Of a stretch of 64,000 nt of DNA, positions 1-12,903 are shown one piece after another. This stretch comes from Syngnathus acus (lineage: Eukaryota > Chordata > Actinopteri > Syngnathiformes > Syngnathidae). Below the pieces are notes generated by a model. That model did no database searches. It saw only the letters and a program-made list of their open reading frames with translations, and had not been told where the DNA came from. The stretch is taken from positions 14,461,456 through 14,525,455 of the forward strand of contig NC_051095.1 of NCBI RefSeq assembly GCF_901709675.1, given 5' to 3'. Position 1 is the first letter of the stretch; each line of letters begins with the position of its first letter. The position numbers and the translations under genes were made by a program.

Positions 1-19
1 CATTTAATTAATGCGTGTC

Positions 20-21
<2 letters not shown>

Positions 22-72
<51 letters not shown>

Positions 73-110
73 GTGTGCGTGTGTGTGTGTGTGTGTGTGC
101 GTGTGTGTGA
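22..110. repeat. (GT)n microsatellite
   Basis: An almost pure GT run with a few GC interruptions. On the minus strand it translates into a run of His-Thr, which is not a protein. It lies just beyond the 3' side of the LINE fragment that follows. Confidence 0.97.
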
Positions 111-214
111 CAAGAAATGGAGAATCGCCCATTTGCATTTCTACATTTGGCTAAATTACTTTTTGATCCGCCAATTGTCATGATTAATTCAGTCGTCAAA
201 ATGTGCTTTTGACA

Positions 215-1692
215 TGGCAGTACTGTGCAAAACTCTTAGGACATCACTAGCTGCTTCAATGTAATTTTGATTTACAAGAAAAATCAGCAAAAAAATGAGC
301 TTGCAGGAAATCCAAAACCAATTTACCTTGCTGATGGCCTGCAGCCGTGACCTCTGGTCTTGTCCTATGTTTTTGACACCTGGATGCCCTGTGCACAGCC
401 TCGGATTTCTGTATGATCCTAACAGCCTGGAGTATGAAGCTGTTGGTGAGTCTGGTGGTGCGGGAGCGCAGGCTCCCGTACCTCTTCCCAGAGGGCAGAA
501 GATCAAACAAAGAGTGAGCGGGGTGACTCACATCACTCACAATCGCGGTCGCCTTGCGGGTGAGATGGGAGGTGTAAATGTCCTTCAGGGAGCGGAGTGA
601 AGCACCAATAATCTTACCAGCCGTGTTCGCTATGCGCTGCAGGGCCTTCATATTGTATTCAGTGCAGCTACCTCCCCAAACAGCGATACAACTGGAGAGG
701 ACGCTCTCAATGGTGCCACGGTAGAATGTAGTCATGACGGCCGGAGGAGCACTTGAGTTTCCGCAGGAAGTACAGGCGGCGCTGAGCTTTCTTCGCCAGT
801 GATGCGGTGTTGGTGGACCAGGAGAGATCCTCACTGATGTGCACCCCCAGGAACCTGGTGCTGCTCACTCTCTCAACCACAGCACGGTCGATGGTCAGCG
901 GCAGGTGTTGGGTGTGACCCTTCCGGAAGTCAACAACAATCTCCTTGGTCTTGTTGACGTTCAGCAGGAGGTTGTTGTCCCTGCACCACATCGTCAGAAG
1001 GTCAACCTCCAACCTGTATTGAGTCTCGTCGCCCTTGGTGATGAGACCCACCAGAGTCGTGTCGTCAGCAAATTTCACGATGCGGTTGTTGCTGTAGGTT
1101 GCAGTGCAGTCATGCGTCAGCAGGGTGAAGAGCAGCGGACTGAGCACGCAGCCTTGGGGGGCCCCCGTGCTCAGCGTGATGCTGGCGGAGATTTTGTCGC
1201 CAACACGTACCACCTGAGGCCTCTGACAGAGGAAGTCCAGTAGCCAGTTGCAGAGGTAGGTACTGAGGCCCAGCTTGTCGAGTTTGCAGATGAGTCGTTG
1301 TGGCACAATGGTGTTGAAGGCAGAACTGAAGTCCACAAACAGCAATCGCACATACGAGTCCCTTCTCTCCAGGTGGGTGAGGGCCGAGTGGAGGGCAGAG
1401 CAGATGGCATCCTCAGAGGACCGTTTGGCTCGGTACGCAAACTGGAAGGGGTCTATGGTGGGGGGGGGAGAATGGATCTGATGTGCTCCATGACATGCCG
1501 CTCAAAGCACTTCATGATGATGGGCGTTAGTGCCACGGGGCGGTAGTCATTGAAGCAGGATGGAGCAGGTTTCTTCGGCACAGGTACGATGGTGGCAGCC
1601 TTGAAACACGAAGGGACGATGGCCTGCTGCAGGGAAATGTTAAAGATGTCCGTGAAGACACCCGACATAGTGTTTGTGTCACAACAGTTCAT
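215..1692 (-). pseudogene. 5'-truncated, frameshifted non-LTR retrotransposon (LINE) reverse transcriptase
   Basis: This is the C-terminal part of a LINE reverse transcriptase, the enzyme that copies element RNA at a nicked target. The minus strand carries three consecutive homologous pieces in different frames. The first, about 1690-1470, has [13 protein letters not shown] and [19 protein letters not shown]. The second, about 1440-750, has [26 protein letters not shown] and the catalytic FADD at 1061-1072. The third, about 745-350, has [26 protein letters not shown] and LLPSGKRYGSLRSRTTRL. The frame changes near 1460, at a poly-G tract, and near 745. Similarity to CHK-type RT motifs stops abruptly near 1690, as in a 5'-truncated insertion, so the endonuclease and ORF1 are absent. 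Motif order fits the jockey/CR1/L2/Rex1 group; the exact clade is uncertain. The 3' boundary near 215 is approximate. The copy is dead. Confidence 0.93.
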
Positions 1693-1720
1693 TGTTGTTT
1701 TTATTCCTGTTTAATGTATG

Positions 1721-4700
1721 TACATATCAGTATTTACGATTGTTTATTACAATATGACTACTCAATGGTGTCAGTCACGTAATTTTTTTTTTTTTTTGTT
1801 CACTAAACTGATAGCAGATATGGGTCACTTGAAAACAAGTCGGATAAAGGCACTCAATCAGAGTGGTGAATGTAGACCTGCAGTGTCAAACCAGATTAAT
1901 GGTGAGAAGATTGTTCTTGTAATGAAACTACTGTCATATTTACAGATCACCAATTAGCAATGTCATACTTTATTTAACAGTTGTCTTGGTTGCGTTGCGT
2001 TGTTTTGACAGCTTCCAGATGGAATTATTGTTCTGAATATCATAACATTTATAATATAGAAATTGATATTTCTACCTTGAATCGCATGGGAAAAGGTTGC
2101 ATCATACATAAGGTGACTTGAATTAGCTCAAGGTTCCAAATGGGACTCATTATGGATTGATACACAGCATTGTGAAATGTATGGGAATGTTTGTGCACTT
2201 GAGAACTCACACAGCTACTTTTTTTCAGTGCCTCATTTACAGCCTGATTGGAGGTTGGCTGGCAACAGAGGGCAGCATCTAATCCTCTCCCAGTAAATTA
2301 GTGAGATAATTAAGAGTGGAATAAACGCTCTAAATGGACAAAGATGAATGTGTTTTCCTACTTTTGGGGGTTATTTGTTTGGTTTTGGAGCTGTGTGATG
2401 TTTCAGAGTTTTGTCAGAAATTTGATGTCCCAAGTAGCCCATTAAATTTACAATGTACAGTAGTCTTTAAATCCAAACTATCATTCAATTCTTTGGTAAT
2501 TTTATGCATGTTACAAACCTTAATATTGTATTAAAACATATACGACAATTGACAACTTTGAGCTGTTAAGACAAAGAAATAAGACAGAAAAGGAATTGAT
2601 CTGTTTATGAGGATATTATGCTTAACTATCATAATGGACATTATGAGCAAGTTAAATAAGCAGCCTACTCAATACAGCAACAATATGGTCTGTTTCTTTG
2701 TCTTGTTTATTTAATCAATGTTCCATTGCATATTTTATGACATGCTTCTTCAATAGCTGAACATTGTCAGTGCATAGTGATCTGTTTAAATAGACTGCAA
2801 CAGAAATTCAGTCAAACAAAGGTCTTCTAAGTAACCACTATACATATTAAGAAAAAATAACACTGGTTTTTAATAACTACTTGAATAGCATACCTTAATT
2901 TTCAAGACTCTTAAAAGTCATGCAAGTTTGAGGTCGAGTACATTTGTGTGGTCTTCATTAAGTACGATCGTACAGTGTTAGCCAAATAATTGCAACTACA
3001 TTTCTCTTTGTGTTCTGGCTTTGTACCTCTTGAAAACCTCAGAGTTTAAAGAACAAAAACAACACAAGAAACTCTGGCTCGCCACTGAGAATAAAGTACC
3101 CACAATAGAAATTGGAGTATGCCCCCCTGCCACATACAACACTGTTTTGTTTGGCCCACACAGCACTTTTATTGATCAAGCTGAGCATAATCACGCTCTG
3201 AACTCTGAACCTCCACCTCCTGTCTAGACATTAATGTGCGGCCCTCCTCCCCAGAATAAATTCACCAGAAATGAAGGACATGATGCTCCACCACAGGGCA
3301 GCCGGCTTCAGTCCGCATAATAAGAGGACTTCAACAAGTCAGGAGGGCCTTGTTACCGCTGAACTGTTGAGTAGCCACAGAATGGGGAGCCAGAAAGAGA
3401 AGTGGCTCGAGCACTCGTGGCATCCCCCTGCATCCTTTCCCTTTGGTGGTGCTCCTGGCTCAGTTAATTTGAAGCTCCCTCAATAAAGTAGCTCTGCAAG
3501 CATCCTTGCCATTGTGACCCTCAAATGAATGACGGCTATAGAAATCTAACATGGATGTTTTTTGGGAATATAGTAGGATGTTGGAGTCCAGTGCAAGCTC
3601 CAAGAACCACGCGCAAGCTAGGTTCGTCTTTTTGAGTGATGTTTGGGCTCTCTGGGGCTACCTCAATGGTCTCTAATCATAAATTAACTCACTTTTCAAA
3701 AATAAAGAGTAGTTTTAAAAATATACAGTCAAATGCTGATTTTGGTGAAAACAAGCATCTTTTATTGCTTTTCTTACTAATAATAACTACATTCTACTTC
3801 AGACTCTGTCTTTTTATATGGGAAGCCGTCAATGTCAATTAATAAACACTGTCCTGTCTTAACCTAAACGCAAAAAAGATCCTTCCTTGTGTAATTGTTT
3901 TAGTACTAATCTGCATTTCTATTGATTTGGATGTGCAGATCAGAGGGAATCAAAATAGCTCTGTCGGGGCTAAAAGGGTTAGACCTGTTCCTTACATCTG
4001 GCAGACAAAAACATGCATGCCGACAGGAATGTGCAGACACAAGCCAGCTGAACAGAAGCAATTCCCAAGGTGTCTTCTTTATTGAGCTTGAGCTCCGGCA
4101 GCAGAGCTTTGTTCATAAAATTACTTAAAATAACCAATTATACATCTTTGGCAAGTGTACAGAACCATCCTCAAACCCCAGAGGAGGCCGACAGTCTTGA
4201 CACTGACAGAAACAACTCATGTCACACGGTCTAAATATAACTACTTCTTTTTATTCTATTTCCTTGCAGTGTTCTTTGTGATTCTCTCTGTGTCTTAATG
4301 TCTGTCTGCCCCTGCAATTGCCAGTCAGTGTTTACGTCCGATGTCCGTCAAATCAAAGGCAAACAAGTTCAGTACCAGCACTAACTTTAATTATAAAATC
4401 ATACACCCTTGGACATTTTAAATACACATGCACACAAAGGACTGTACGACTTCAGTGTTACGGAATACATCATTGATAGATTTAGTTGTGCTTGAGTAAA
4501 AACCTCAGAGAGGATTATTTGGCATTTGACATGCAGCTTTTTCTGTATTTTGCAATCCGACAAAATCACCAAAAACAAAAACTTACAGTAAGACGATAAA
4601 GTGTATTTTTAAAGGGTGGTTCTACAGCAGTCCTTTTACTAACATAGATAGCACAGCATTCCTCAAGCACTCAGTAGTCAGGCAAAATAATTGTATTCGT

Positions 4701-7700
4701 TTCAGAGCACACCAGGCACCCATTAGGCCTAAGACAAGAGAGGACAAATGCATTTTATAAATAATAATAATAAAAATATGTTTTTATTCACATTATGTAC
4801 GTATGTATGTTTATAATCCTCCACCATATACTTCAGCCTCGCAGATGCCATGCCTGTTCTGCAGACGCCTTGTGTTGTTAATGATGCCTGCTGTGACGAA
4901 TCATTCGACAGTTGTGGTACCTAGTGCCATCCCCTACTAGTTTTTTTTTTAACAAGGGTTAAAAATGGAAAGTGTCTATGAGATGGGCTGTTTCATTATT
5001 CAAATAGTCAGTGCTAACAAGCATTAACGGTGGCTTTGAGGAAATGGGGTCGGTGATATTGTTTGATATCACATCCATGTTTCTTACATCATATACACAT
5101 ACCTCCACAATTTCAGTTTTTGTCCTTCCCTTGAAAAATGTGATTGTCATGACTGTGTCGTATTCCGAGTATTGCATTGATTGTGTTAAAATCGGAATAT
5201 TCCATGTAAAGATGTGATTGTGTATATGGCTCAAATGTCCAGTTGTGTCTGCTTGAGGAGTCAGTCTCATGTGACAAGATCGACTTGGAATTCAATCGTT
5301 TGAGCAAAATGTGGAAAAATTAAGTAATTACTGTCAACATTGTGTAATTGATCTCTGCGCTGCTTGTCATTTACTGACAAATGACTTCGAAGCCTTTTGA
5401 CATTGATGGTGACTAAACCATGTGTACAAGTAGCCATGCAAATCTATTTGAACTTGCTGTATTTTTGCAATGCACGTGGTTGTGTAAGGCTTCGAGTGCC
5501 TTATTTAGTGCTTGCAATACTAAATGTGACATTTATGCAGCAGCTTTATGAAACCGCAGATGGGTAATTAACAATAATAAGGCAAAACTGCTTAAATTCT
5601 GCTCATGTTAAAAGATTATTTAACTACAGCAATTTATGGAGGCCTCCAATAAAATATTTTTTTCACTGTTGCTAAACCACCTGTTGCCACTCTTTGATCA
5701 TTAATGCAAAGATGAGGAGGGCTACATCCTCTGATATTTACCCCCGTTCTTGTCATGTTATTTTCTCTGTAGTGTTCTTTAAAGAACTTTGTGAAACTTG
5801 TTTTTACATAAACATCTACATACACATCAGTAAAAAGGCATAGCTCAAGTGTATGAGGTGACTAAATATAGAATATCTTTGCTTTTATGGCCTGAGTGAT
5901 TGAGCCACTCCATAAGAATTAATTCGCCGTATTTCCTCTAATAGTCAAGTGAGCATAGTGGCATCTGAAAAGCTCAATTTTAAAAAGCCACTACACAGAA
6001 AGGCATGAGAACTGTAAGCGTTACAAAATAAACTATAACACTAGTTTTGCGTGGTAATTTCAATCTCAATTAATTAATCAATTAAAGACCACTATTGCTG
6101 ACTTATATCACAACATTCATATTTTATAAGACACGACTGTCTTTTCTTTCTGATACCACACATGGAAACCAAACAACTACGTATAGTATATATATATTTA
6201 GAAAAGCAATGGGGAATTTTTAGGGTGATGAGAAATGCATCACGTCGGTACATTTGATCACATTTGGGAAGTCAGAGGAGACTAGCATAAATTCACAAAC
6301 CGTACGTCTCTTGTGTCTTGTGAAATCGTAAAGATGGAATGACATTTGTCAGTCTACATATCAACTAAAAGTGATAGATGGCCCTGGAGAGAGAAAGAGA
6401 GAGAGGGAAGAGTAAACAGGCGTACGACGTGTCGAAACTTGAGTGGGAATTGGTGCCAAAATGGGGAGGCTGGATTGGATGTGGTAGTGTTATAATTCCA
6501 CTGGGCAATCTTATAATTAGCTGGGCTAGCTGCAGGCGATAATACATAGCCACTGGCCGTGCAGCATACAGAGATCCTGGTGCTAGGCCTCTAATGAAAG
6601 GATGGACCGCTGTGGCGTTGATAGTGAAGTCAGCAATCATAAACATGTAACACTTGTATTCATTTGCCCTGGGCTTTCAAATGTGTGATGCATACCATGT
6701 TGTACCATACCAACTCTCTGTCCTGTGATTGGGTAGGTTTTCATTCACTGTTCATGCCATTGTTATGGCAGCACTACTGATTGGTGGTGATTTCACTCAC
6801 TTTTTTACTGAATACACACGTTTAAATGCATGCATTCTTCATGCTCAATGTGATTTGCGCTCCTGTTTGAGTTCCTTTTCCTGCATGGGCTGATGAGGTC
6901 ATGATTCAATTGGCTTTTCAGTCAACATTTGCAAAATCAGTGTCCGGTTTCATGAATCAATATATGTAAATCAATAACTGATATAAATTTGCCCTTGGAG
7001 ATTTGGACTCAAAGTTTTGACATTTGTTGAGGTAATTAATTGCATCTGCCTTAGTGTGACAAATGACTTCATGCACAGAGACCACAGAGCGGGAGGAACT
7101 GGTAAACAAACAAAAACAATCTGTCAGTGATTTGGACTTGTTTCAGATTAAAAAAATTCTGCAAAAATGAAATTTGCACAATGTGTCGTGTTGCAAGCAA
7201 AAGTAACACCGTCAAATCGCTTTACGATCTAAAATGCGCACGACTCAAACGCACTGTCTCCAAACACGAAGCAAGGAAAAAGTTTGCCCTCCTATCCAAC
7301 CACAGACATCAATTGCCCAAGCTTTTTATAGAACTACTCACTAAGATAAATAGTAAGTGTTGAACTGACATTACTAAAAAGCTATTATGATACAATTAGG
7401 CAAACAGCGGAACCCAGCGGGTTTCAAAACACGATTAAAAGCCTTGATCCAAAAGCTGCAACTACTCTAATGAGACAGAAATGGCCAAAATGCTCAGAGA
7501 GAAAGTCGAAAAAGGCCTCTATGAATTTAAGTATTTCATGAGTACGCCAGACTCGTGCACCTTAAAGCCTCATATAGTGTATTTGCATTACAGAAAACCC
7601 GATTATTAAATATCAGCATTTTTTTTTTTGTTCGTTTGCACAATTTTGCGCCATAGAGAGCTGAGTTTAGATTTGGTTGTGAGATATGCACAAGGAATGT

Positions 7701-10401
7701 TGTAAACAAATAAGATCATATATTTTCTTGTTGGTTTTTATTCATTTACTATTACTTTGTTTTAACTTTCTATTCAAAAACACTTTCATAATAATTTTTA
7801 CACTTATATTTACAATATATGCCCTTTGAGTGAAGGGATTCTTTTTATACGCAGCACTACTGATTGCTCATGTTGTCACTCAAAATGTTTTCACACCTGA
7901 TCTACAACTTGAGATGTACATCCAGAGCTCACAAGTGACCTGGCCAATCACCATGTACAACTTGACATATCTAAAGCTATAATTTTGGAGGTGCATTGGA
8001 TTCCCAATGTCACTGGCACAGACAGTTGTGTAGAATGTGGTCACTTACTTGCGTGTGCCCGGGAGCGATAATGTCCTTTCACTACTGGAAAGAAAACAGG
8101 AGCGCAACGACCGTCTTCTCTTACATCGCCTAATTGGCCAGCAGGGAAATCAGCCACTGAAATTGTCATACTCAATGTGTTCTACCGCAGTAAGCGATTG
8201 GCAAGGTGAAGTTATCAGAGCCAGCGTTTGCAGCATCTTCAAAAAGCTGCTCTTGTTTTTGATAGGGAAGAATGTGAAATGACAATGTATGGCACATGGT
8301 CACCAATTCATCAAAGGTAAAGGGAGAGTGGGGAGCTCCTCCTGTCACCGACTGCTTTCTAATAAATGCTATAATCACACTTACAGAGTAAAATATACGT
8401 AATAAGACCATCTTTTGCTCATAAGCAACAATTTCAAAGGCTCACATTTGTGTCAGTTATGATTAGTGCTCCACTCACAGGTGTGGTAAATGTCAACGTT
8501 GTAGTCATCATAATTGCCGAGTGATTTGAATTCACCCGCAGTCAGTCCAGACGCTTCCTCTCATATAATCTGGCCTCATTAATTCAGATTACATTCACAC
8601 CCCTCAGTTGTTTTCACACGTCTTTTTTTATTTGCGCATGTCAGGTCACAGCAACAGCAATCACGAAGCTATTGGAGAGCGTGACGATGTGTGCAGGTGT
8701 TGAATGTGTTGTTTTTTGGACTTTATTTTTGTTGTCACTCCATCCAGGTTTTTTGGTTGTCACTCTCTAAGTGTTGCTTGTTCTTAGCTAGTCATTTGAT
8801 TAGAGGAATAGTTGCAGGTTGCACATTGTAAAAAGTTATTCTTTAATCTGCATCGCTGTTTTGTTTATTTGAGAGTTGATTCTTTTGTCGGAAAAGTCTC
8901 TGAATACTAATGACGCAAAAGGCTTTGTTGTGCTAAAGAATTTAAATGTCAGTGCTTGTGAATATTATATTCATTTCTGTCTGGGATACCAATTAACAGA
9001 CAAATAATTGCTTTAGGAAGCATACTCTCCATCTTTAACATTTAACATTTACTCTAAAGTGAATGCCAATAGTAAGGTCTCACGTAATTTAGTATGCCAT
9101 GAGAAAGTTGGATTTCAAGTTAAATAGTATATAAATAGTAATAATAGACAAATCGACTTAAACAAAACTTCCAGTTAGGGTTCATCTTGAAGGGTCTCGT
9201 CCAGAAAAAAAAAATCATGGCAATCTTCATTGCGAGCTACCCGATAGCATGAAAGTGGTTTGCAGCCATGTAGGTAAATGTATAACAACAGAAAATAGAA
9301 ATAATATGAATACCGCACTACCAGATGAGCCACAGCCGCCACAGAAGCTCATATTGTATATCAAAGCTTCATGGATGAAATGAAGCTTCAACTGCATGTG
9401 ACCCAAATGTTTAACTGGCCAACTCACAAAATGAAGTGCAGTCTATTCCTTTGGATTCAATTGGAATCATGAAGAGTTTCTCTGTCAAAGTCACTAATCA
9501 GCTCTGGCCGCTTTCTCTAACTTTACTGCCGTTAAAAGTTGGCAAGTGACATTTAACTGGTACGCCGGGGACACCGCAATGGAAACAAATGGCAACTTCG
9601 GTGTTAGAATTATAATGGCCTTCTTATTCTACTTTTAATGACCCAGCTCACTTTTCAAAGTCACCTCCTCGGGAACAAGTAGACTTCCTCATGGCCTGGT
9701 GAGCCTTCTCATTGGCGAGAAAAGACCAAGTTTTGTCATTTTACTCTAAAGGGATTCGTGGTAATAGTGAGAAGAGTGAGAGGCTAAAAGCTCAATCACT
9801 TAAACAAACTTCTTCATGTTGCCCCAACCTCCGTATCGGCTTCACATTTGGATATTTTTATGCTTCATTTCATACGGGGGGCCACTCTCTAATCCCCAGG
9901 CCCACCTAATGAGGAGGTAATGAAAAGTTAATCCACATAGCTCAACTCCTCGTAGCCCTTAGCTAATGCTGCTTTTAACTCCGGCTCTCATTAACTTTTA
10001 AAAAGTGAACCATTACCAACAGTAGACTACCCATCGGCTTGCCTCCGTAACCTCTCTGGGTCGGAATGTTAAAGCACATAGTGTGGATTAAATAAAATTT
10101 CAGTGTGCATTGATCCCCTGAGGAGAGAGCAAGACCTGGAACTTTTGAAGTACACGTTCCACAGTCTGGACGTCCACAGCAAGTCTCTCCAACTTAGGGG
10201 CTGTATGGCTTGTATCATGTGAATGGGAGGAATGGAGTCAGGTAAACAGCAGATGTGCACAACATGTTTGCTGTCTAAAAAGTTCAGAACATGACATCAG
10301 TTACAGGATGTTGAGCTAAGCCCCCTCCCTCTGTGGCACAAGTTACATACTTCCATTCAGTAGCTGGCATTAAAACATTTTCCCTATCCCATTTGTATTA
10401 A
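1721..10401. other. Noncoding DNA, no gene recognised
   Basis: About 8.7 kb with no open frame that resembles a protein family and no clear mobile element. Small features are an A/T homopolymer near 1783-1798, a homeodomain-core-rich stretch near 6067-6085 (repeated TAATTA/ATTAAT), a GA-rich tract at 6386-6410 and a short TA tract near 6188-6199. The segment around 6560-6660 has the balanced, non-repetitive texture often seen in conserved noncoding elements, but conservation cannot be tested here. Confidence 0.6.
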
Positions 10402-11739
10402 TCAATTGATCATCCATCCATCCATCCATCCATTTTCAATACCGCTTGTCCCCACGGGGGTCGCGGGTGTGCTGGAGCCTATCCCAGCAGTCATATCGGG
10501 CAGTCGGCGAGGGACACCCTGAACCGGTTGCCAGCCAATCGCAGGGCACACAGAGACAAACAACCATCCACACTCACACCTAGGGGCAATTTGGAGTGCT
10601 CAATCGGCCTACCAAGCATATTTTTGGGATGTGGGAGGAAACCAGAGTGCCCGGAAAAAAAACACTCGGGCACGGGGAGAACATGCAAACTCCACACAGG
10701 GAGGGTCTGAGGTGGAATTGAACCGGCACCCTCTGTTGGATTTTGTTCCACAATTTAGGGAGCGCTATCTGCGCCTCACGGCAAAAGCCATTGCCAATCA
10801 CCTGTTATCCAATTCACTCACTGCGTGCTCGTTTAATTTCTTCAGATTTAGGAAAATGCAAAGACACTGAAGCAGAAATTAGACTTACACAGGTTGGTTG
10901 AGTTCAATCATAATTCTTGTTAAGAAAGCTCTGTTTTCAGGAAAGTACAATACAGCGCTGGGCCTTTCAAGAGCAGAAAGTCTCCATTCAGAAAAGGCAA
11001 CGTTCAAGGTTCTTTGGTCAGCTTATATTCAGTTGGTGTGGGGCGCGTTTGATGGGTGATGAGTCGTTGGGGTGGGGCGAGTTCGCAGTAGAGTTTGATT
11101 CCATGGGAGTGGGTGCTGGTTATGGAAGATTCGGTGTGTGTGTCTTTCGGCCTTGGTGATCATCTTTGGCCGAGTCCTTGGCTGTCTCCTTCTGGCACCA
11201 GCTGGTTTTTTATCTCCGAGTGACCTTCCTGTAAACATTCTTCTCCATCCTTGCACATATGCTGTCGTACCTCATTCTTTCACTTATCGAAAAGCTGGCG
11301 TCCCGCATTAGGCGACATATGACGTTTAGTCAAAACACAAGATATAATCAAGTACTGAACGGTCAAGACGACTCTGGCCGTGTCCATGATGTAGAGAACA
11401 AACATCAGGCATGCATTACACAGTTCCTTAAGGGTCATTAAGCTATTTAAGCAACATATCAAAAGACATTTATGTTGCAGTGCACAGAAATACATATTGA
11501 ATCATGAAGTTGTAGCAACCTCTGTTATTATCTTATATCAAAGAATGTCTAGTTATGTCTGCTTTATTGGTTGATTCCATGAATATACTTGTCTGCTTGT
11601 ATACTTTATCCAAAGAGATGTGAGCGTATCTGGTATTGTGGCTAGGCGGGTTTTGTGTCTTTTGCCCCTATTCCTTCACCTCCTAACTGTGAGGCGGACG
11701 TGCTAACCAGTCCAACACCGAGCCGCCTCAATTGATCAT
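10402..11739 (-). mobile_element. tRNA-derived SINE with (GGAT)n tail, split by a later insertion
   Basis: The body lies at 10414-10733 and the head at 11679-11727, both read on the minus strand. The 12-bp direct repeat TCAATTGATCAT occurs at 10402-10413 and 11728-11739, which marks the two ends of one retroposed copy. The head has an A-box-like segment around 11695-11725 (CTGGTTAGCACG on the minus strand). The B box GGTTCAATTCC is at 10714-10724. Beyond it are the body blocks shared with other fish copies, such as the segment with GAGTTTGCATGTTCTCC and GCGATTGGCTGGCAACC, and a tail of GGAT units. It has no coding capacity and depends on a partner LINE. The family name is not assigned. Other copies in the window lie at 14268, 23585, 30250, 34119, 50718, 52291, 55936 and 58531. 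Confidence 0.8.
10734..11678. mobile_element. Insertion inside the SINE, possible solo LTR
   Basis: A 945-bp segment interrupts the SINE between its B box and its A box. It starts with TG and ends with CA, and CCTC occurs on each side (10730-10733 and 11679-11682). Removing the segment plus one CCTC gives a continuous SINE sequence. TG...CA ends with a 4-bp duplication are the signature of an LTR integrase product, and a lone segment would be a solo LTR left by recombination. I do not see a clear polyadenylation signal or TATA box, and no second copy is present to confirm the ends. A different type of insertion is possible. Confidence 0.45.
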
Positions 11740-12895
11740 ATTTCCCCATAATTGAAATGTAATCAAATTTACTCGACTATACCAAAGAGTGAAAAAGAGA
11801 ATTAAAAAAAAAAAAAATCAAATAGAGAATAATGTAAAACATCCATCAGAAAGCCTCTTGGATCCTCAGGGGTGGTCTGCTTATTACAAATTGACACTGG
11901 GCCCACTTCCACGAGGCACCAGAGTCCAACGCTGCCTGCAACTGTATCCCATCCCTACCGCTATCTGACAACACGGGGCCATAAAACATGTCTGACCGAC
12001 CCCACGATAAATAATGATTTGATTACAAATGGTTAATGCAAGGGCAAACAAGTGTGTAAATATTGCATTCCCGGGGCTCCCTTGACAGCTCTCAACTGAT
12101 TACCAATTCATCATTTTTGTGCTGCTCTGACATAGAGTTCTACAGCACTGTTGCTGTGGAGAATGAGAACGAGGTTAATGAATGTGGATCAGGCTAATTC
12201 CTCTGTCCTTGCCACGCCGCAGACCTATAAAACACCCGTATATACATGCACCTGTGTGTGGGGGAATGCTTGTAACAAAATGGAAATGCTCCCAAGGGAC
12301 ATGGGGATGTAATAAAAGCCACATTGTGCCGTCTCCCTTCAAAAGAACCGAGATCAAGCTCTCTGACCTTAAAATAGAGCTGCCCCATTGGGCCGTGGTC
12401 AAAAGTACGCGGTCGCATTAACATCTAGGGCCATTTTGCTCTACCTCCGGATATCTTTTAAAATCCTAGTTAAAACTTTACGCACATGCCGTTAAACGAG
12501 GGCATGGCTTTTTTATGTAAGACGTTACGAGATAAAGCATGTGTGCTATGCGGCTGATGTGAACAAGTCGAACAGGCTGAAATCATATCACTTTATCTGA
12601 CAGGCTTTTATGAGGCCCTTTGAAATCCTTCCTACTCTGATTTTGTCACGCCGCAGGTCGCAGCTGCACGCCTCTACAACACATCAGCGGGCTCGGGCCC
12701 TTTCTGTCGCACACTTCACATTCTGAGCCTAATCAGGTTTGCTGATTAAGGACCGGGTTCTATTAATTACAGGAGTGAGGGTTCTAGAACAGGAGCGAGA
12801 CAAATCACTGAGGAAAATGGTAAAATTCAGTTTCCCTCTGCTGTGTTTTCACCCTGGAGGGTCTCGAGAACTGAATACTATTATACAGTAATACA
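11740..12895. other. Noncoding DNA, no gene recognised
   Basis: No plausible coding frame and no recognisable repeat apart from a poly-A tract near 11804-11817. The part from about 12540 to 12800 is compositionally balanced and rich in ATTA/TAAT cores, and is a weak candidate for a conserved regulatory element. Confidence 0.5.
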
Positions 12896-12903
12896 GACAA
12901 GAC

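Noticed and set aside
8-199. Minus-strand frame with long His-Thr repeats
   Set aside because: It is a translation of the GT microsatellite at 22-110.
839-1243. 134-codon plus-strand frame
   Set aside because: It lies antisense to the LINE reverse transcriptase and has no domain of its own.
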